Assembly: GCA_021234155.1 (NCBI GenBank)
Contig: JAJEKV010000101.1
Span: forward strand, 2,833,089-2,897,088
Length of the DNA stretch: 64,000 nucleotides
Direction: 5' to 3'
Source of the DNA: Isoetes taiwanensis
Taxonomy: Eukaryota > Streptophyta > Lycopodiopsida > Isoetales > Isoetaceae
Shown: piece by piece, positions 1 through 9,803 of the stretch
How the letters are laid out: each line of letters opens with the position of its first letter
How positions within the stretch are numbered: the first letter of the stretch is position 1
Translations under genes and position numbers: made by a program
The notes under the pieces: generated by a model
Database searches by the model: none
Seen by the model: the letters and a program-made list of their open reading frames with translations, nothing else
Told to the model about the DNA's origin: nothing

Positions 1-490
1 AATCACAAAAAAAGGCTCAAACATGTGCTCTCAAGAATTCTTTGAAGGTTACTGTGTCCAGTCCAGTATGCAGACCAAGAACTGGTTCACATAACCCAGT
101 CATACTTGAAAAATAACAACACAATCAGGTTGATTGTAAATAACTTCAAATTTCAAACACAATACAAATTCAATAGCCTCTATTGGAGAAAATTATTTAA
201 AAGGTAATAGTAGGGATGTTGATGCACATTTTATGGTTTAGTACCAAATAATGTTATGCTATTGTGCTTTGAAAAGTTTTTAAAAATACACCTCGTTTGT
301 TTCATTCATCTCTTTCAATTCCTAAATAGAGACATTACAAATGGTTGGTGTGTTTGCAGCAGAAAATACAAAAAGGAACAAGTACACAAATTTTTGGAAG
401 TAGAACTGTTTTGGAGACCAATTTTGGTCCATAGTATACAAAATATAAAAGGCATTCATTTAGTTAGTTTTTTAGTCCATGCAAACAATG
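1..490. other. AT-rich sequence without a supportable gene
   Basis: Only short unconvincing frames occur here. The stretch lies downstream of the minus-strand piggyBac-derived gene and may be its 3' untranslated or intronic sequence, or the inner part of the element. No terminal inverted repeat matching the right end at 4430 is visible. Confidence 0.4.
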
Positions 491-789
491 ATTTGAGTTG
501 TCTACAAAGTGAATAGAGAGTGAAAAATCAGATTGCATATAGAGTCTGAAAATTTAGCCTTATTGGCAATCTAAACCTGCAATAAAAGGAAAGCATGCCA
601 ATTTTTGAAGCAGACAGAAATAGAACAGCAAAAAGGCTGACTTGAGTTGCCTACAAAGTGGATAGAGAATGAGAAATCGGATTGCATTTAGAGTCCAAAA
701 ATACAGCCTTGTTTGCAATCTAAATCTGCAATGAAAGGAAAGCATGCTAAGTTTTGAAACATGACAGAAATACAACAGCAAAAAGGATG
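491..789. repeat. 149-bp tandem duplication, two copies
   Basis: 491-639 and 640-789 are two diverged copies of one unit of about 149 bp. Each begins with TTGAGTTG and ends with ACAGCAAAAAGG. On the minus strand each copy carries a polypyrimidine tract ending in TTGCAG, a good splice acceptor. The duplication may therefore have duplicated an intron 3' end downstream of the piggyBac-derived gene. Confidence 0.8.
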
Positions 790-982
790 GTTTACCTTTG
801 CAAAATGAACGAGCAACCTGCATGCTATCATGCAATTGTAATTTCAGTGCAAGGTCTGCCATGCATCCTGCATTCAAACATTCAAAGTATATCACAAAAA
901 AGCTATCAAAGTATATCACAAAATTCAAAGTATTCAAAGCTATAAAAAACATTCAAACAAGAAAGTATATCAGAAATTACAC

Positions 983-2563
983 TTACCTGCTTGCTCTTTC
1001 AGATTTCCTCATGGCATTGTCCGCTTTCTTGGCATCCTCTTGCAGGGGACTCCACATCTCTGAATGGTATACAACATCACATGCTCCTGGGCAAATATAA
1101 ACCTTACATATTGGACAATAAAACTTTGTTCTTCGTGCACGAGCGGTCTCATGCACAACACCAGCTTCTTTTTCTATAATCCTATTGGCAGCACATACTA
1201 CACATGTTCTATGCTGCCCCTCAGATTTATAGTAAGTAGCATGCCTTGTGGAAGTGTGCAAATAGTTCTCCCTCGTCAAATTGGCTCCATCAAGGTCATT
1301 AGCTATCAATTCTTTCTGTAATAAAGAAAGAAAATCATAATGTGTTACTTCTGGATTCCAATGCTTATAAATAATGTAAGCGTTAGTCAAAACAGAATCG
1401 AGCATTCCCCAAAAGAGAGAATGCCACCATTTCCAAGAAACTTGCTCCCTCTCCAAGCTATAGTTTGAAGCCAAGCACATTTTGTTGTGCACATCACACC
1501 CGGCCTTGTGTTCATTGTATGCTACTGCAATCTCTGGAGCAGCAACCTCTTGACGGTTGCCTCTCTCCACCAAACGCATGACCGTAGACATATCTACACC
1601 GTGCACATTAGAAGCAAACAGAATTGCTTCTTTATCCTGCCATGCACTAACGACAATGCCGGTTTCTTTACTAAATGCAAATTTATTAGTCCCCTTTGGG
1701 ACCTCTTTCTTTTTTCCATCAAATTTCAGCAGCTTTATGGGAAACATTTTGGTCTTATTAGGGTTGATAGTACCTGTACCACCTTGCTTTCTCTTTGATA
1801 ACCATTGGAGCAGCTTGATACTTGTAAAATAACGGTCAAAAAAGACATTATGGCCTGGTGGAAGCTTCTTCACTAGGGCTGATACCGCATGAAATCCCAA
1901 TCCCTCTTCTCGTTTGAGCTTGTCATAGATCTCAAATTGTAGACAATATCCAGAAGCCGAATCACATAAAGTCCAAAGCTGAATACCAAATTTATGAGGC
2001 TTCTTTGGATTGTAAATACGTAAGGGATTCATGGCATTTCTCGATGGAATAATCCTCTCATATACAGTCACCTGTTTACCTGGTGTATACAAGTCAATAA
2101 ACTTTTTGTTCCATTCTTTCTCAACATTCTGAACTTGGAAAATTCTACACTCTCTTGTATTCTTATCATGAGGCCGCAAATGATTGTCTCTCAAGTGAAA
2201 GAATCTTTTAATCTGTTGAGCTCTTTTGAGGGACATAAATCTGCCAAAGTTTGGCCAATTCACTGCTCCAACTTCACCTGATTTCCAATAAGATTGAACT
2301 TTATTGTATGGATTTAGTGCCATGGCCACAATCAGACCCAAAAACCTGAACATGGTACTCACATCGACAGCAGACCAGCTCCTAATATTCTGAAATTTTT
2401 GTCTTGCTTTATTTCTCGCTTCATCTGCATACCTATTAGTTTGACAGATCTGAGACATCAATGTATGTGAGAAGAAGCATGTGAACAACTGAAATGGAGA
2501 CATTCTTTTTGTTCTTGTAGCTGGTCCTCTCTCAAGGTCATAAGAAGGAAGCTTGTGCAGCAA
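983..2563 (-). CDS. piggyBac transposase-derived protein, catalytic half (first Asp lost)
   Basis: This 526-residue frame has the piggyBac (DDE_Tnp_1_7) order of blocks. The second and third catalytic Asp are at D243 (FFDRYFTS) and D357 (AGCDVHNK). The C-terminal Cys-rich finger starts near residue 454 (CVVC, CPIC, CPGAC). The first catalytic Asp, normally in a V-D-E block, is Tyr168 (VTVYERI, codon 2060-2062), a change explained by one base, so strand transfer is unlikely. The stop codon lies inside a perfect donor, CAG|GTAAGT, at 983, so the frame may be spliced to further exons below 983. It overlaps the frame carrying the N-terminal half by 106 bp and is out of phase with it. Possibly domesticated, possibly only decayed. 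Confidence 0.85.
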   Translation of the reverse strand: MLHKLPSYDLERGPATRTKRMSPFQLFTCFFSHTLMSQICQTNRYADEARNKARQKFQNIRSWSAVDVSTMFRFLGLIVAMALNPYNKVQSYWKSGEVGAVNWPNFGRFMSLKRAQQIKRFFHLRDNHLRPHDKNTRECRIFQVQNVEKEWNKKFIDLYTPGKQVTVYERIIPSRNAMNPLRIYNPKKPHKFGIQLWTLCDSASGYCLQFEIYDKLKREEGLGFHAVSALVKKLPPGHNVFFDRYFTSIKLLQWLSKRKQGGTGTINPNKTKMFPIKLLKFDGKKKEVPKGTNKFAFSKETGIVVSAWQDKEAILFASNVHGVDMSTVMRLVERGNRQEVAAPEIAVAYNEHKAGCDVHNKMCLASNYSLEREQVSWKWWHSLFWGMLDSVLTNAYIIYKHWNPEVTHYDFLSLLQKELIANDLDGANLTRENYLHTSTRHATYYKSEGQHRTCVVCAANRIIEKEAGVVHETARARRTKFYCPICKVYICPGACDVVYHSEMWSPLQEDAKKADNAMRKSERASR

Positions 2564-3906
2564 ATTATGAGGTAAAGAATCCTCACCAAGGGTCCATGTG
2601 GCAATTGTGGGCTTAGCAATTCATCCTCGTCCACATCTTCACGCAATGTTGGACCCTCTCTCTCAAGCTGTAAATCATCTCTTTCATGCAATTCCTCTTC
2701 CTCATCACTGGATATACAATCACCCTCGGGCGTATCTTCTCTCATACCAGAAGTAGATGCCACATTGCTTGCATCCTCTTCACTAATAGATCTTGATCTA
2801 TTAGGGGGTTGTGTTTCAACATCAAAGGATTTACGTGGACGACCACGACCCCTACTACCTTCCTTCTTCAAAGGTTGCAATTTCCTTTTCTTTGGTCTTC
2901 CTCGCTTACGAGTAGTAGCAACAACCTGCTCTTCATCAGATATGTGCTCACCATGTGGCTGATAATCAGCATCCTCGATCACATCCTCCACATCATCAAT
3001 CTCATCTTCAATATCTTGCCCTTCACTCATAGCATCAAGTAACTCTTCTTCTACAATTTTTGGAGGCATTACATTCAAAGGTTCTATGAAAGAAATCTCT
3101 TCAACTATAGTTTTGGAGATAAGAGTTTCTGCTTCAGATTTGGAAGAAAGAGGTGGCGAATTCAATACATCAGAAGGGGCTACAACAAATGGTAGAACTG
3201 GTTTTACAATAATTTGTGGTTCAGGGACGATATTTTCTGGAATTTGAGGAACTGGTTCAATTATATCAGGGCTTTTAGTTACAGGTGTTGAAGGTGTTGA
3301 AGCTTCGGCATGATAAAGAGCATGTTTAGAAGGAGAGAAATGTCTCTGGTCAGAGTATAAGAAACATCTCTGATCATTTGCATCAAAAGCCTCTCTTCTA
3401 TTCTCAAATTTCATAAAGGAAGGAGTAGAAGAAGGCCATTGTATGGTCTTACTTTTTGGAGTGAAGAGGGAACCAATTGGTACATTGTCTTCATCCGGTT
3501 CTTCTTCTTCCAAATCTGTCTCCAAATCTTCAGTAGGCAGCTTCTTCTTCTCATTTGCGTTACTTTTGGAGGGACTTGCACCGAGAATTTCATTGTTCTT
3601 CTCAGATTTTTCAAGGTTTGCATGGCTGTCTTCTGCTTCTGGCACCAAAAATCTCTCTATTTGGCCCCAATTTAACTTTTTATCTCCATTTGCTTCGAAA
3701 TACACCTCAAATAACTTCTTCTTGCTGTCATAAGAACAAATTTTCCCTACAAGAGTCGCTTCTTCTGCAAATTCCAAGTATCTTTCCCTTGCCCATTCTT
3801 CACCAAATTCAAGCGCAGGTACCAAGATCATACGTCCCTCTAAACCCTTGAAAAAAACATCACCATGTAGCCTCTTCTGTTGGTGTTTCATTGCGACCAG
3901 AATCAA
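2458..3906 (-). CDS. N-terminal half of piggyBac-derived protein: tudor-like domain and AT-hooks
   Basis: Residues about 50-90 (GKICSYDSKKKLFEVYFE and following) resemble a tudor/chromo-like barrel. A long acidic Pro/Ser linker follows. Two AT-hook motifs lie near residues 330-362 (KRGRPKKRK and GRGRPRK). The last 40 codons are probably not used. The transposase frame is already open upstream of its first Met and reads naturally from about 2590, so a 1-base frameshift or an unseen short intron near 2590-2610 separates the halves. The start at 3906 is the first Met before the tudor-like block. A chromatin-reading and AT-rich DNA-binding role is inferred from the domains only. Confidence 0.7.
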   Translation of the reverse strand: MILVAMKHQQKRLHGDVFFKGLEGRMILVPALEFGEEWARERYLEFAEEATLVGKICSYDSKKKLFEVYFEANGDKKLNWGQIERFLVPEAEDSHANLEKSEKNNEILGASPSKSNANEKKKLPTEDLETDLEEEEPDEDNVPIGSLFTPKSKTIQWPSSTPSFMKFENRREAFDANDQRCFLYSDQRHFSPSKHALYHAEASTPSTPVTKSPDIIEPVPQIPENIVPEPQIIVKPVLPFVVAPSDVLNSPPLSSKSEAETLISKTIVEEISFIEPLNVMPPKIVEEELLDAMSEGQDIEDEIDDVEDVIEDADYQPHGEHISDEEQVVATTRKRGRPKKRKLQPLKKEGSRGRGRPRKSFDVETQPPNRSRSISEEDASNVASTSGMREDTPEGDCISSDEEEELHERDDLQLEREGPTLREDVDEDELLSPQLPHGPLVRILYLIICCTSFLLMTLREDQLQEQKECLHFSCSHASSHIH

Positions 3907-4376
3907 GAAAAATGGTGGAGTATAGCTTTAGAAAGAAAGGGAAGATCAGAGATGGGTCGTTCCTCCTCCAAAGCTCTGTTTCACAGAGCCAATTTTGGGG
4001 GAGAAACGGATCTTTTGGGGCTTCTCTCCCATCCGTCGATGAAGTCGACGTGGCGTCCGGGACGCCGTCCGATAAAAAAATGAGGGCTTCATCTTCATTC
4101 GCGCCAATCTAATGATGGCGGTACTTCCTCTTTTTGCTTTTTTGGGAAAAGTTCATAGCTAACTGCGGGAATTATTTTTAACGGACGCATGGAGTTGAGG
4201 GAAAAAAGGGGTAAAATTGCCCAATTTCAAATGATTATAACTTTAGTAATCATTGTCCAAATGTTATGAAATTTTATAGAAGCATTCGAAATCCAGTTGA
4301 GAACCATGTTTAGTTTTTAAAATCCAAAATTGGTATTTACATTATGAGAATTATGGGTTTATGTGCTAGGGGGTCA
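3907..4376. other. 5' untranslated/promoter side of the piggyBac element
   Basis: No convincing coding sequence is present. The stretch lies between the start codon at 3906 and the presumed element end at 4430. I see no clear TATA box on the minus strand that I would defend. Confidence 0.4.
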
Positions 4377-4430
4377 GGGGGACCAATTCTGGTCCATGGA
4401 TCCAGAATGGTCCCCGGGACAACTCTAGTG
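4377..4430. repeat. piggyBac right end with subterminal inverted repeat
   Basis: 4377-4391 (GGGGACCAATTCTGG) and 4402-4415 (CCAGAATGGTCCCC) are inverted copies with one base missing, around a short centre. Read from the TTAA inward on the minus strand the end begins CACTAGAGTTG. A matching end outside the window would confirm it. Confidence 0.5.
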
Positions 4431-4434
4431 TTAA

Positions 4435-6361
4435 AGGTTTTTGTCTTAAGACATTTGTCATGCAAGGATTTCTGCAACTGTTGTCCATGAAGAACACGAA
4501 TGTAAGCGTCTCGCCTAAGTTCATCCAATTGTTCCAATTGATAAACCCGTTCCTTGAGGGCAGCAGGTGGATTATGTGCTGTAGCAAGTTGGAAACAGAG
4601 AGTCGAAAGAATATATTCAAAAGGCATGAGAGCTTCTTGACCATAAACTAGTTTGAAAGGAGTGTGGCCAGTAGCAATTTTGAAACTGGTGTTGTAAGCC
4701 CAAAGAACAGTAGGCAACTTGTCTTGCCAATCTGTACGAGAAGCGTCACAAATTTTCTTGAGAACAGTGATGAGAGTTTTGTTGGTGCTTTCAGCCAAGC
4801 CATTTCCTTGAGGATAGTAAGGTGTACTCTTCCTGTGCTGTATGTGAAGATAGTCCGTCAGCTCCTTGACGATATGATTAACAAAATGCACGCCACGATC
4901 ACTAACAAGTTCCGTGGGACAACCAAAACGTGTGATGATGTGCGTGTAGAGAACCTTGGCGGTGCTGGCAGCAGTGTTGTCTGAAAGTGCACAAGCTTCC
5001 GCCCATTTGGTAGCATAATCTGTGATGACCAGAATATAGCGGGCACGGGTGTGCCGCACCGGTGGGTCCATGGGCCCCACAAAGTCCATTCTCCATTTGC
5101 GGAAGGGAAGTGGCGTGGCGACCGGCGTCAATGGAAGAGCGTCACGGGCCGTGGGCTTCCCCACACGCTGACAGACGTCACACGTGCGAGCATAAGCATG
5201 GGCATCTTTGAAGAGCGTGGGCCAGAAGTATCCTGCCAAAAGAATTTTGCGTGCCGTGGCGTCACCACTAAAATGACCACCACCAAGCCCATCATGAGCT
5301 TGTCGAACAATATCGGGCACCTCATGAGGGAGGACACAACGACGGAGGACCATGTCTTTACCGCGTTTGTATAGATGGCCTGCAACCATGGTGTAATCAC
5401 GGACCTCTCTGAGAAACTGACGGCGGCGTGAGCGAAGCTTTTCTGGAGAGAGCGTCGGATCGTCGGGAGGAAGAGCACCAGTGAGAAGATATTGCTGAAA
5501 GTTGTGAAACCAATGGGGCGTGGCCGTGACCAAGAACAATTGAGCGTCTGGAAAGGTATCAGAAACACCCGTGGAGGGATCATCTGTGTGGATGCGCGAA
5601 AGATAATCAGACACCACATGAGACTTGCCTGCCTTATGAACAATTTCAAAAGGAGCGAATTCTTGCAGAAGAAGGACCCAACGAGCAATTCTACCCGTGG
5701 GCGTGGCTTTGTTGATTAAATAAAGAAGAGCTTGATGATCAACAAAGAACTTGATCTGGCTTCCCAACAAATAATGACAGAAACGTTGGACACAGAAGAC
5801 TAAGCCCAAGGCTTCCCGTTCCGTGGCAGAGTAATTGCGCTCAGCAGGATTGAGTTTCCGGCTGGCATAGCGGATGGGTTTATCCGTGTGCTCATCATAG
5901 GCCTGAGAAAGAACAACACCAATGACAAAAGCAGAGACATCAACATGAACGTGGAAGGGCTTGTCCCATTGAGGAGGAACAAGTACCGGGGCCTGAGTAA
6001 GTAACAGCTTCAACTTTTGAAAAGCAGTTTCCGCTTGGGGATTCCAACCCCAAGTGGATTCATCACCCGTGAGTTTATGAATGGGATCAGCTATAGCTGC
6101 AAGTCCAGGGATGAAGGTGGAATAGTAATTAACCTTACCCAGAAAGGAACATGTCTCTTTGATATTGGAGGGTGCTTGAGCCTTCAGTACACAACTTATT
6201 TTAGCAGGATCCATGGTGATGCCATCTTTACTTACCACATGACCCAAAAGAACGCCTGAGGTGACACAGAAAGTGCACTTCTCAGGGTTGAGACTAATGC
6301 CAGATTCATCACATTTTTGAAAGACAAGCTCTAACTTCTCCAAGTGATCATCCATGGAGCT
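4435..6361 (-). pseudogene. gypsy pol: RT end, RNase H and integrase
   Basis: The open frame starts in the RT just after its catalytic block, at the inner-element insertion. It continues through RNase H (Asp in DVSAF, Glu in TEREALG, Asp in VDHQAL) into an integrase. The integrase has an HHCC finger (H-D-G-L-G-G-G-H, then CDVC) and the three acidic core residues in MDFVGP, VSDRGVHF and LAES. The frame runs past 4435 into piggyBac end sequence, adding about 30 foreign residues. Integrase catalytic residues are intact, but both ends are cut by insertions, so no full Pol can be made. Confidence 0.9.
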
Positions 6362-6366
6362 GTAGG
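6362..6366. repeat. target-site duplication GTAGG, left
   Basis: GTAGG at 6362-6366 immediately precedes the LTR start TGTTAG and is repeated at 13391-13395 directly after the second LTR. A perfect 5-bp duplication is the usual mark of an LTR-element insertion. Confidence 0.9.
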
Positions 6367-6946
6367 TGTTAGTCCTGTGCCTCCTGGTACAAGACTATTC
6401 ATGCATACGACGGACCAGGTCAGGTCCAAGGATCCACAGTTAGGCACGGGTCAGTCGTCAAACGCCCAGCAGAAGACCAAGCAGTCAAAGCCTGGGTCTG
6501 CTACCAAGAGGCGCCGCTCAGACAAGTGACGGCCCGTCACCGCCCGCGTCAGCGTCAGCGTGATTTCAGGCTTTTCAAGAGGCACCGCCAGCATTCCTGC
6601 AAATCAGGCCTCCTTCCAGGAGTCGGCACCGAAATCAGTCAGAGTGTCTATATTGGGCCAAAGGCCATTGTACTATATATATGAGTAGAGCTAGCACATG
6701 AGTTTTTTTAGATGAGTTTTGAGTCTTGTCTCACTTCAGTTTTCTCTCGGTTTCGAGAACTCATGTTTCATCATCATTGATATCAAGGAAGCTTATCATT
6801 GTTGTCTCATTGTTCTTTGTTTTCTTTCCCCTTTCCTTTGTTTTCTTGCAAATCCCGCGTGATATAGTCCCCGGATCCTCCTGTTAGATCCAAGGGTCCT
6901 CACAGAGGGCTGTCTTGCAGGAGTTCCCGAACCCAGACCCCAAACA
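6367..6946 (+). repeat. 5' LTR of the nested element (580 bp)
   Basis: It pairs with 12805-13390. A TATA-like run, CTATATATAT, at about 6673-6682 is a plausible transcription start region. In the last roughly 370 bp I count only about three substitutions and one indel against the other LTR. The first roughly 220 bp differ by many substitutions and indels, so divergence is very uneven along the LTR. Confidence 0.92.
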
Positions 6947-6947
6947 C

Positions 6948-6968
6948 TGTCGCCGCTGCCGGGTCTGA
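6948..6968 (+). other. putative primer-binding site (tRNA-Asp-like)
   Basis: Just after the 5' LTR, TGTCGCCGCTGCCGGG resembles the TGGCGCCGTTGCCGGG primer site complementary to the 3' end of plant tRNA-Asp. It differs at a few positions, including one base of the TGG. Position is right for a primer site; the tRNA assignment is by memory of that motif. Confidence 0.5.
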
Positions 6969-6993
6969 TTCGATTTTCCCTTTTTCTGTCGCC

Positions 6994-7956
6994 ATGTCTG
7001 CCCGAAACTTCACGCCAGAAGAACTCCTTTCCCAGACGGCGTCTCGCTTGGAGCGCCATCATCGAAGGGAAGCTGTTCGCGACATGTATGGATCTGCTTA
7101 TGACATTGAGGGAGGCCACATTCGGTCTAGGGCTCAGTCGGCGCCACCCACCCCTCGTGTCATGTCTCGTCCCAGTTCCCCGCCTCAAGCGTGCAAACAT
7201 TGCTCACAGCCTCAGTCACCTCATCATTATCAGGAGCCCTATCAGGCTCAACCTTCTCAACCTTATTTTCATACCCCCGAACATGCCTACATCCATCCTT
7301 CTTCTGGCCATACGCCTCTGCCTTCACAACCATCATCTCCTCCGGGTGGACAGGGATATCCACATGTCTCTTTTGCTCGTCCCCAGGAATTTCCCTTCCC
7401 TACATTTTCCACCGCTCTTCCTGTTTACAACCTTACCGACCTCAAAACCAATGATCACGTACCTCCAGTACCTCCCCCTCAGTCACCCCTTCATCAGGGT
7501 CTTTCCGGCACCATGCCACCTCCAACTCCACCTCAATATAATCCCTATCCCGTTCCTGTCCAGCCAAGCACTTTCACCTCTACCTTTCAGACCCTTAAGC
7601 TGACTTATCCAACCTTTGGCAACACGAAAGGCAAACCATTAGACCAAAGTGCTCAGGCCCACATGGAAGAATTTGAGGCTCTGGCTGTTCTAAATGGTCA
7701 TGCACAACCTCAACTGAAATTCCATATCTTTTCCACCACACTGCGTGGCTCTCCTCACCAATGGCTTATGTCCAATAAAAGCCACTGGAAACAAGATTGG
7801 TCAGAAATGAAAACTGCTTTTCTTTCTCACTATGGAACCACGGATGATGATCAACTTCATCTCAAGCAACTCAATGACCTTCAACAAGAGCCCACGGAGT
7901 CCGCCAGGGATTTTGCGGATCGACTTCACATCCCTTTCGGCAAACTCAAAGAGTAG
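6994..7956 (+). pseudogene. gag of the nested element, truncated by stop
   Basis: The frame opens with MSARNFTPEELL, has a long Pro/Ser/Gln-rich segment, and then the retrotransposon gag block (about residues 205-315). That block includes HMEEFEAL, HQWLMSNKSHWKQ and ESARDFADRLH, closely matching the gag at 15765-16559. It ends at a premature stop at 7954-7956, where the older copy continues. Related sequence resumes at about 8014 in a shifted frame (MTEYLRPK). Confidence 0.85.
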
Positions 7957-8013
7957 AACCGCGAGCGGATCTTGGTCTGGTTTCTTTAAGGACTTCTTCC
8001 AGCTATCCGACTC

Positions 8014-8863
8014 ATGACTGAATACCTGCGCCCGAAGACTTTGGAGCAGGCTATCGACCTTGTCAATCACTCCGTCAATGTTTCCTCCCGTGGCGTGGTT
8101 CTTCAGGAGCTCCCTTTCATTCCACCAGTCATGGTTCCACATACTGCTGTCCATCCATTTTATCAATCATACCATAAAGGAGCTAACGGATTATCTACTG
8201 ATCCATCATCACAAGAGCACACCTTACTATCCTCAAGGGAACGGTTTGGCTGAAAGCACCAACAAAACTCTGGTCACAATTCTCAAGAAACTTTGTGACG
8301 CTTCTCGCACTGACTGGCAAAACAAGCTTCCTACTGTTCTTTGGGCTTACAATACTTGTTTCAAAATAGCTACTGGTCACACTCCTTTCAAATTGGTTTA
8401 TGGTCAAGAAGCTCTAATGCCCTTTGAATACATTCTTCCAACTCTCTGTTTTCAACTAGCTACAGCCCATAATCTGCCTGCTGCACTCAAAGAAAGGGTT
8501 TATCAGTTGGAACAGTTGGATGAACTTAGGCGTGATGCTTATATTCGTGTTCTTCATGGACAACGGTTGCAGAAATCATTGCATGACAAAAGACTTAAGA
8601 CAAAAAGATTCAAAGAAGGCGATTTGGTTCTTCTTTATGATTCTCGTTACAAAAATTTTCCGGGCAAGTTAAAGTTTCGCTGGCTTGGCCCTTATCAAAT
8701 TGTTCAAGTGGTACAACCCAGCGTTTTCAAGCTGGCTGAATTAGATGGAACTCCATTACCTACACTAGTTAATGGCTTTTGCCTCAAACCATTTCATACA
8801 ACAGAAAGTGACAATCATACAACAGCTGCTGTTCAAGACAAAGACACAACAGATAGTGACTAA
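8014..8863 (+). pseudogene. gag remnant fused to integrase C-terminal part
   Basis: 8014-8150 continues gag (MTEYLRPK, NHSVNVSSRG). At about 8150-8165 the sequence jumps to integrase (INHTIKELTDYL, the Glu block GNGLAES, a GPYQIV-type C-terminal domain) and runs open to 8863. Protease, RT, RNase H, the zinc finger and the first two catalytic Asp are missing. The junction shows similar bases in both partners (around CATTTTATCAATCAT), consistent with a deletion or template switch during reverse transcription. This copy preserves the integrase C-terminus missing from the older element. Confidence 0.85.
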
Positions 8864-9003
8864 CTAGCGGCATATTTATATTATATAGGTGGAATTTTTT
8901 TACAAAATGTGGGCAGAGCCCATCTATTTCCGCTATGGGCAGCGCCCTATTTACAAAAACGGGCTCAGAGCCCTATCCACTAAGTCCTAAGGAGAAAACT
9001 CCT

Positions 9004-9270
9004 CTACTCCGGGTTGGGAGCAGAGGTGATACGCAGGATGTGGTAGTAATTCTGCTCCGGATCCCAGCGCAGGTGAATCACCACCTCCATCCCGTTGGTA
9101 AGGGGGTCGGGATGCTCAGCCATCCCGGCACACCACCCGTCCATGGCAATGCCACGATTGTGGCACCGCCAGAGGTCCAGGCAGTCCATTTTACAAGTAA
9201 TCCACTCCAGACAGTTGGAAGGCATAGTGCACTTATCGTGCAGACCAGCAGCAGACATACTGAGCGCCAT
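9004..9270 (-). CDS. antisense ORF inside the nested LTR element
   Basis: This 88-residue frame runs opposite to gag. It is Cys/Trp/His-rich (KCTMP, EWITCKMDC, LWRCHNRG) and then has a beta-like tail (VVIHLRWDPEQNYYHIL). A TATA-like box, CTATATAAG, lies on the same minus strand at about 9299-9307, some 30 bp upstream of the Met. Additional, sometimes antisense, ORFs are known from Tat/Ogre-type plant elements; membership here is inferred and the function is unknown. Confidence 0.45.
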   Translation of the reverse strand: MALSMSAAGLHDKCTMPSNCLEWITCKMDCLDLWRCHNRGIAMDGWCAGMAEHPDPLTNGMEVVIHLRWDPEQNYYHILRITSAPNPE

Positions 9271-9298
9271 CGGATGTATCCGCTTCGCTCCCTGTTCG

Positions 9299-9307
9299 TC
9301 TTATATA
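9299..9307 (-). promoter_or_regulatory. TATA-like box for the antisense ORF
   Basis: The minus strand reads CTATATAAG about 30 bp before the start at 9270, which would put the transcript start almost on the start codon. Spacing is suggestive only. Confidence 0.35.
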
Positions 9308-9803
9308 GCCAACCGAGGACCTTCCTGTCGACGTGGACCAATCAGAAAATTTGCCAACGTGTTTGCAATGCAAGGCTGTTTCTAAATGGGGAATCTTTTC
9401 TCCCGCCGCATATCTAGCCATGGTACCTTCTGACACCTTCGTTTTAATGATATCTCACTTCGAGTTGCCAGCATTCAATGCCATTCCTTCTTTTCACGCC
9501 CGTCGAACATTAATGTGCGTCCTTTCGCCAGCTGTCACATCCGATCATTCTCTTACGTCTCATCACCACCGTTCACTGCTTCTCCCTTTACTGTTTGGGG
9601 ACTTAGCCAAAATTTTGCCTCTCAATCGCCTACTTCGCATCTGTCGCCACCTGGCATCATCAACGGTTGCCGGTTCGCCCTCATCATGCCCCTTCGCCTA
9701 CACTTGCGCGCCCTAAAACCTTTTCGTCTATCTGCGCCTTCGTCTTCTGTTCTCTGCTCTCCGCCTCCTCCAGACAGTTCCTTCTGTTCCGACGCTCTTC
9801 GCC

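Larger units (their letters stand above)
1..4434 (-). mobile_element. piggyBac-type DNA transposon, left end outside the window
   Basis: A piggyBac transposase-derived gene fills 983-3906. On the right, a TTAA lies at 4431-4434, inside the C-terminal integrase codons of a gypsy element. Recognisable gypsy coding stops exactly there. Just inside the TTAA is a subterminal inverted repeat (4377-4391 against 4402-4415), as piggyBac ends often carry. No second copy of this end and no continuation of the gypsy integrase is seen between 1 and 983, so the left terminus probably lies before the window. TTAA insertion is established piggyBac behaviour; the element boundary is inferred. Confidence 0.6.

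Noticed and set aside
1-983. Left piggyBac terminus
   Set aside because: No inverted match to the right end and no TTAA with appropriate flanks; the 149-bp tandem duplication is not a terminal repeat.
5128-5688. Minus-strand 186-residue frame
   Set aside because: It is an alternate-frame shadow of the gypsy integrase and RNase H.
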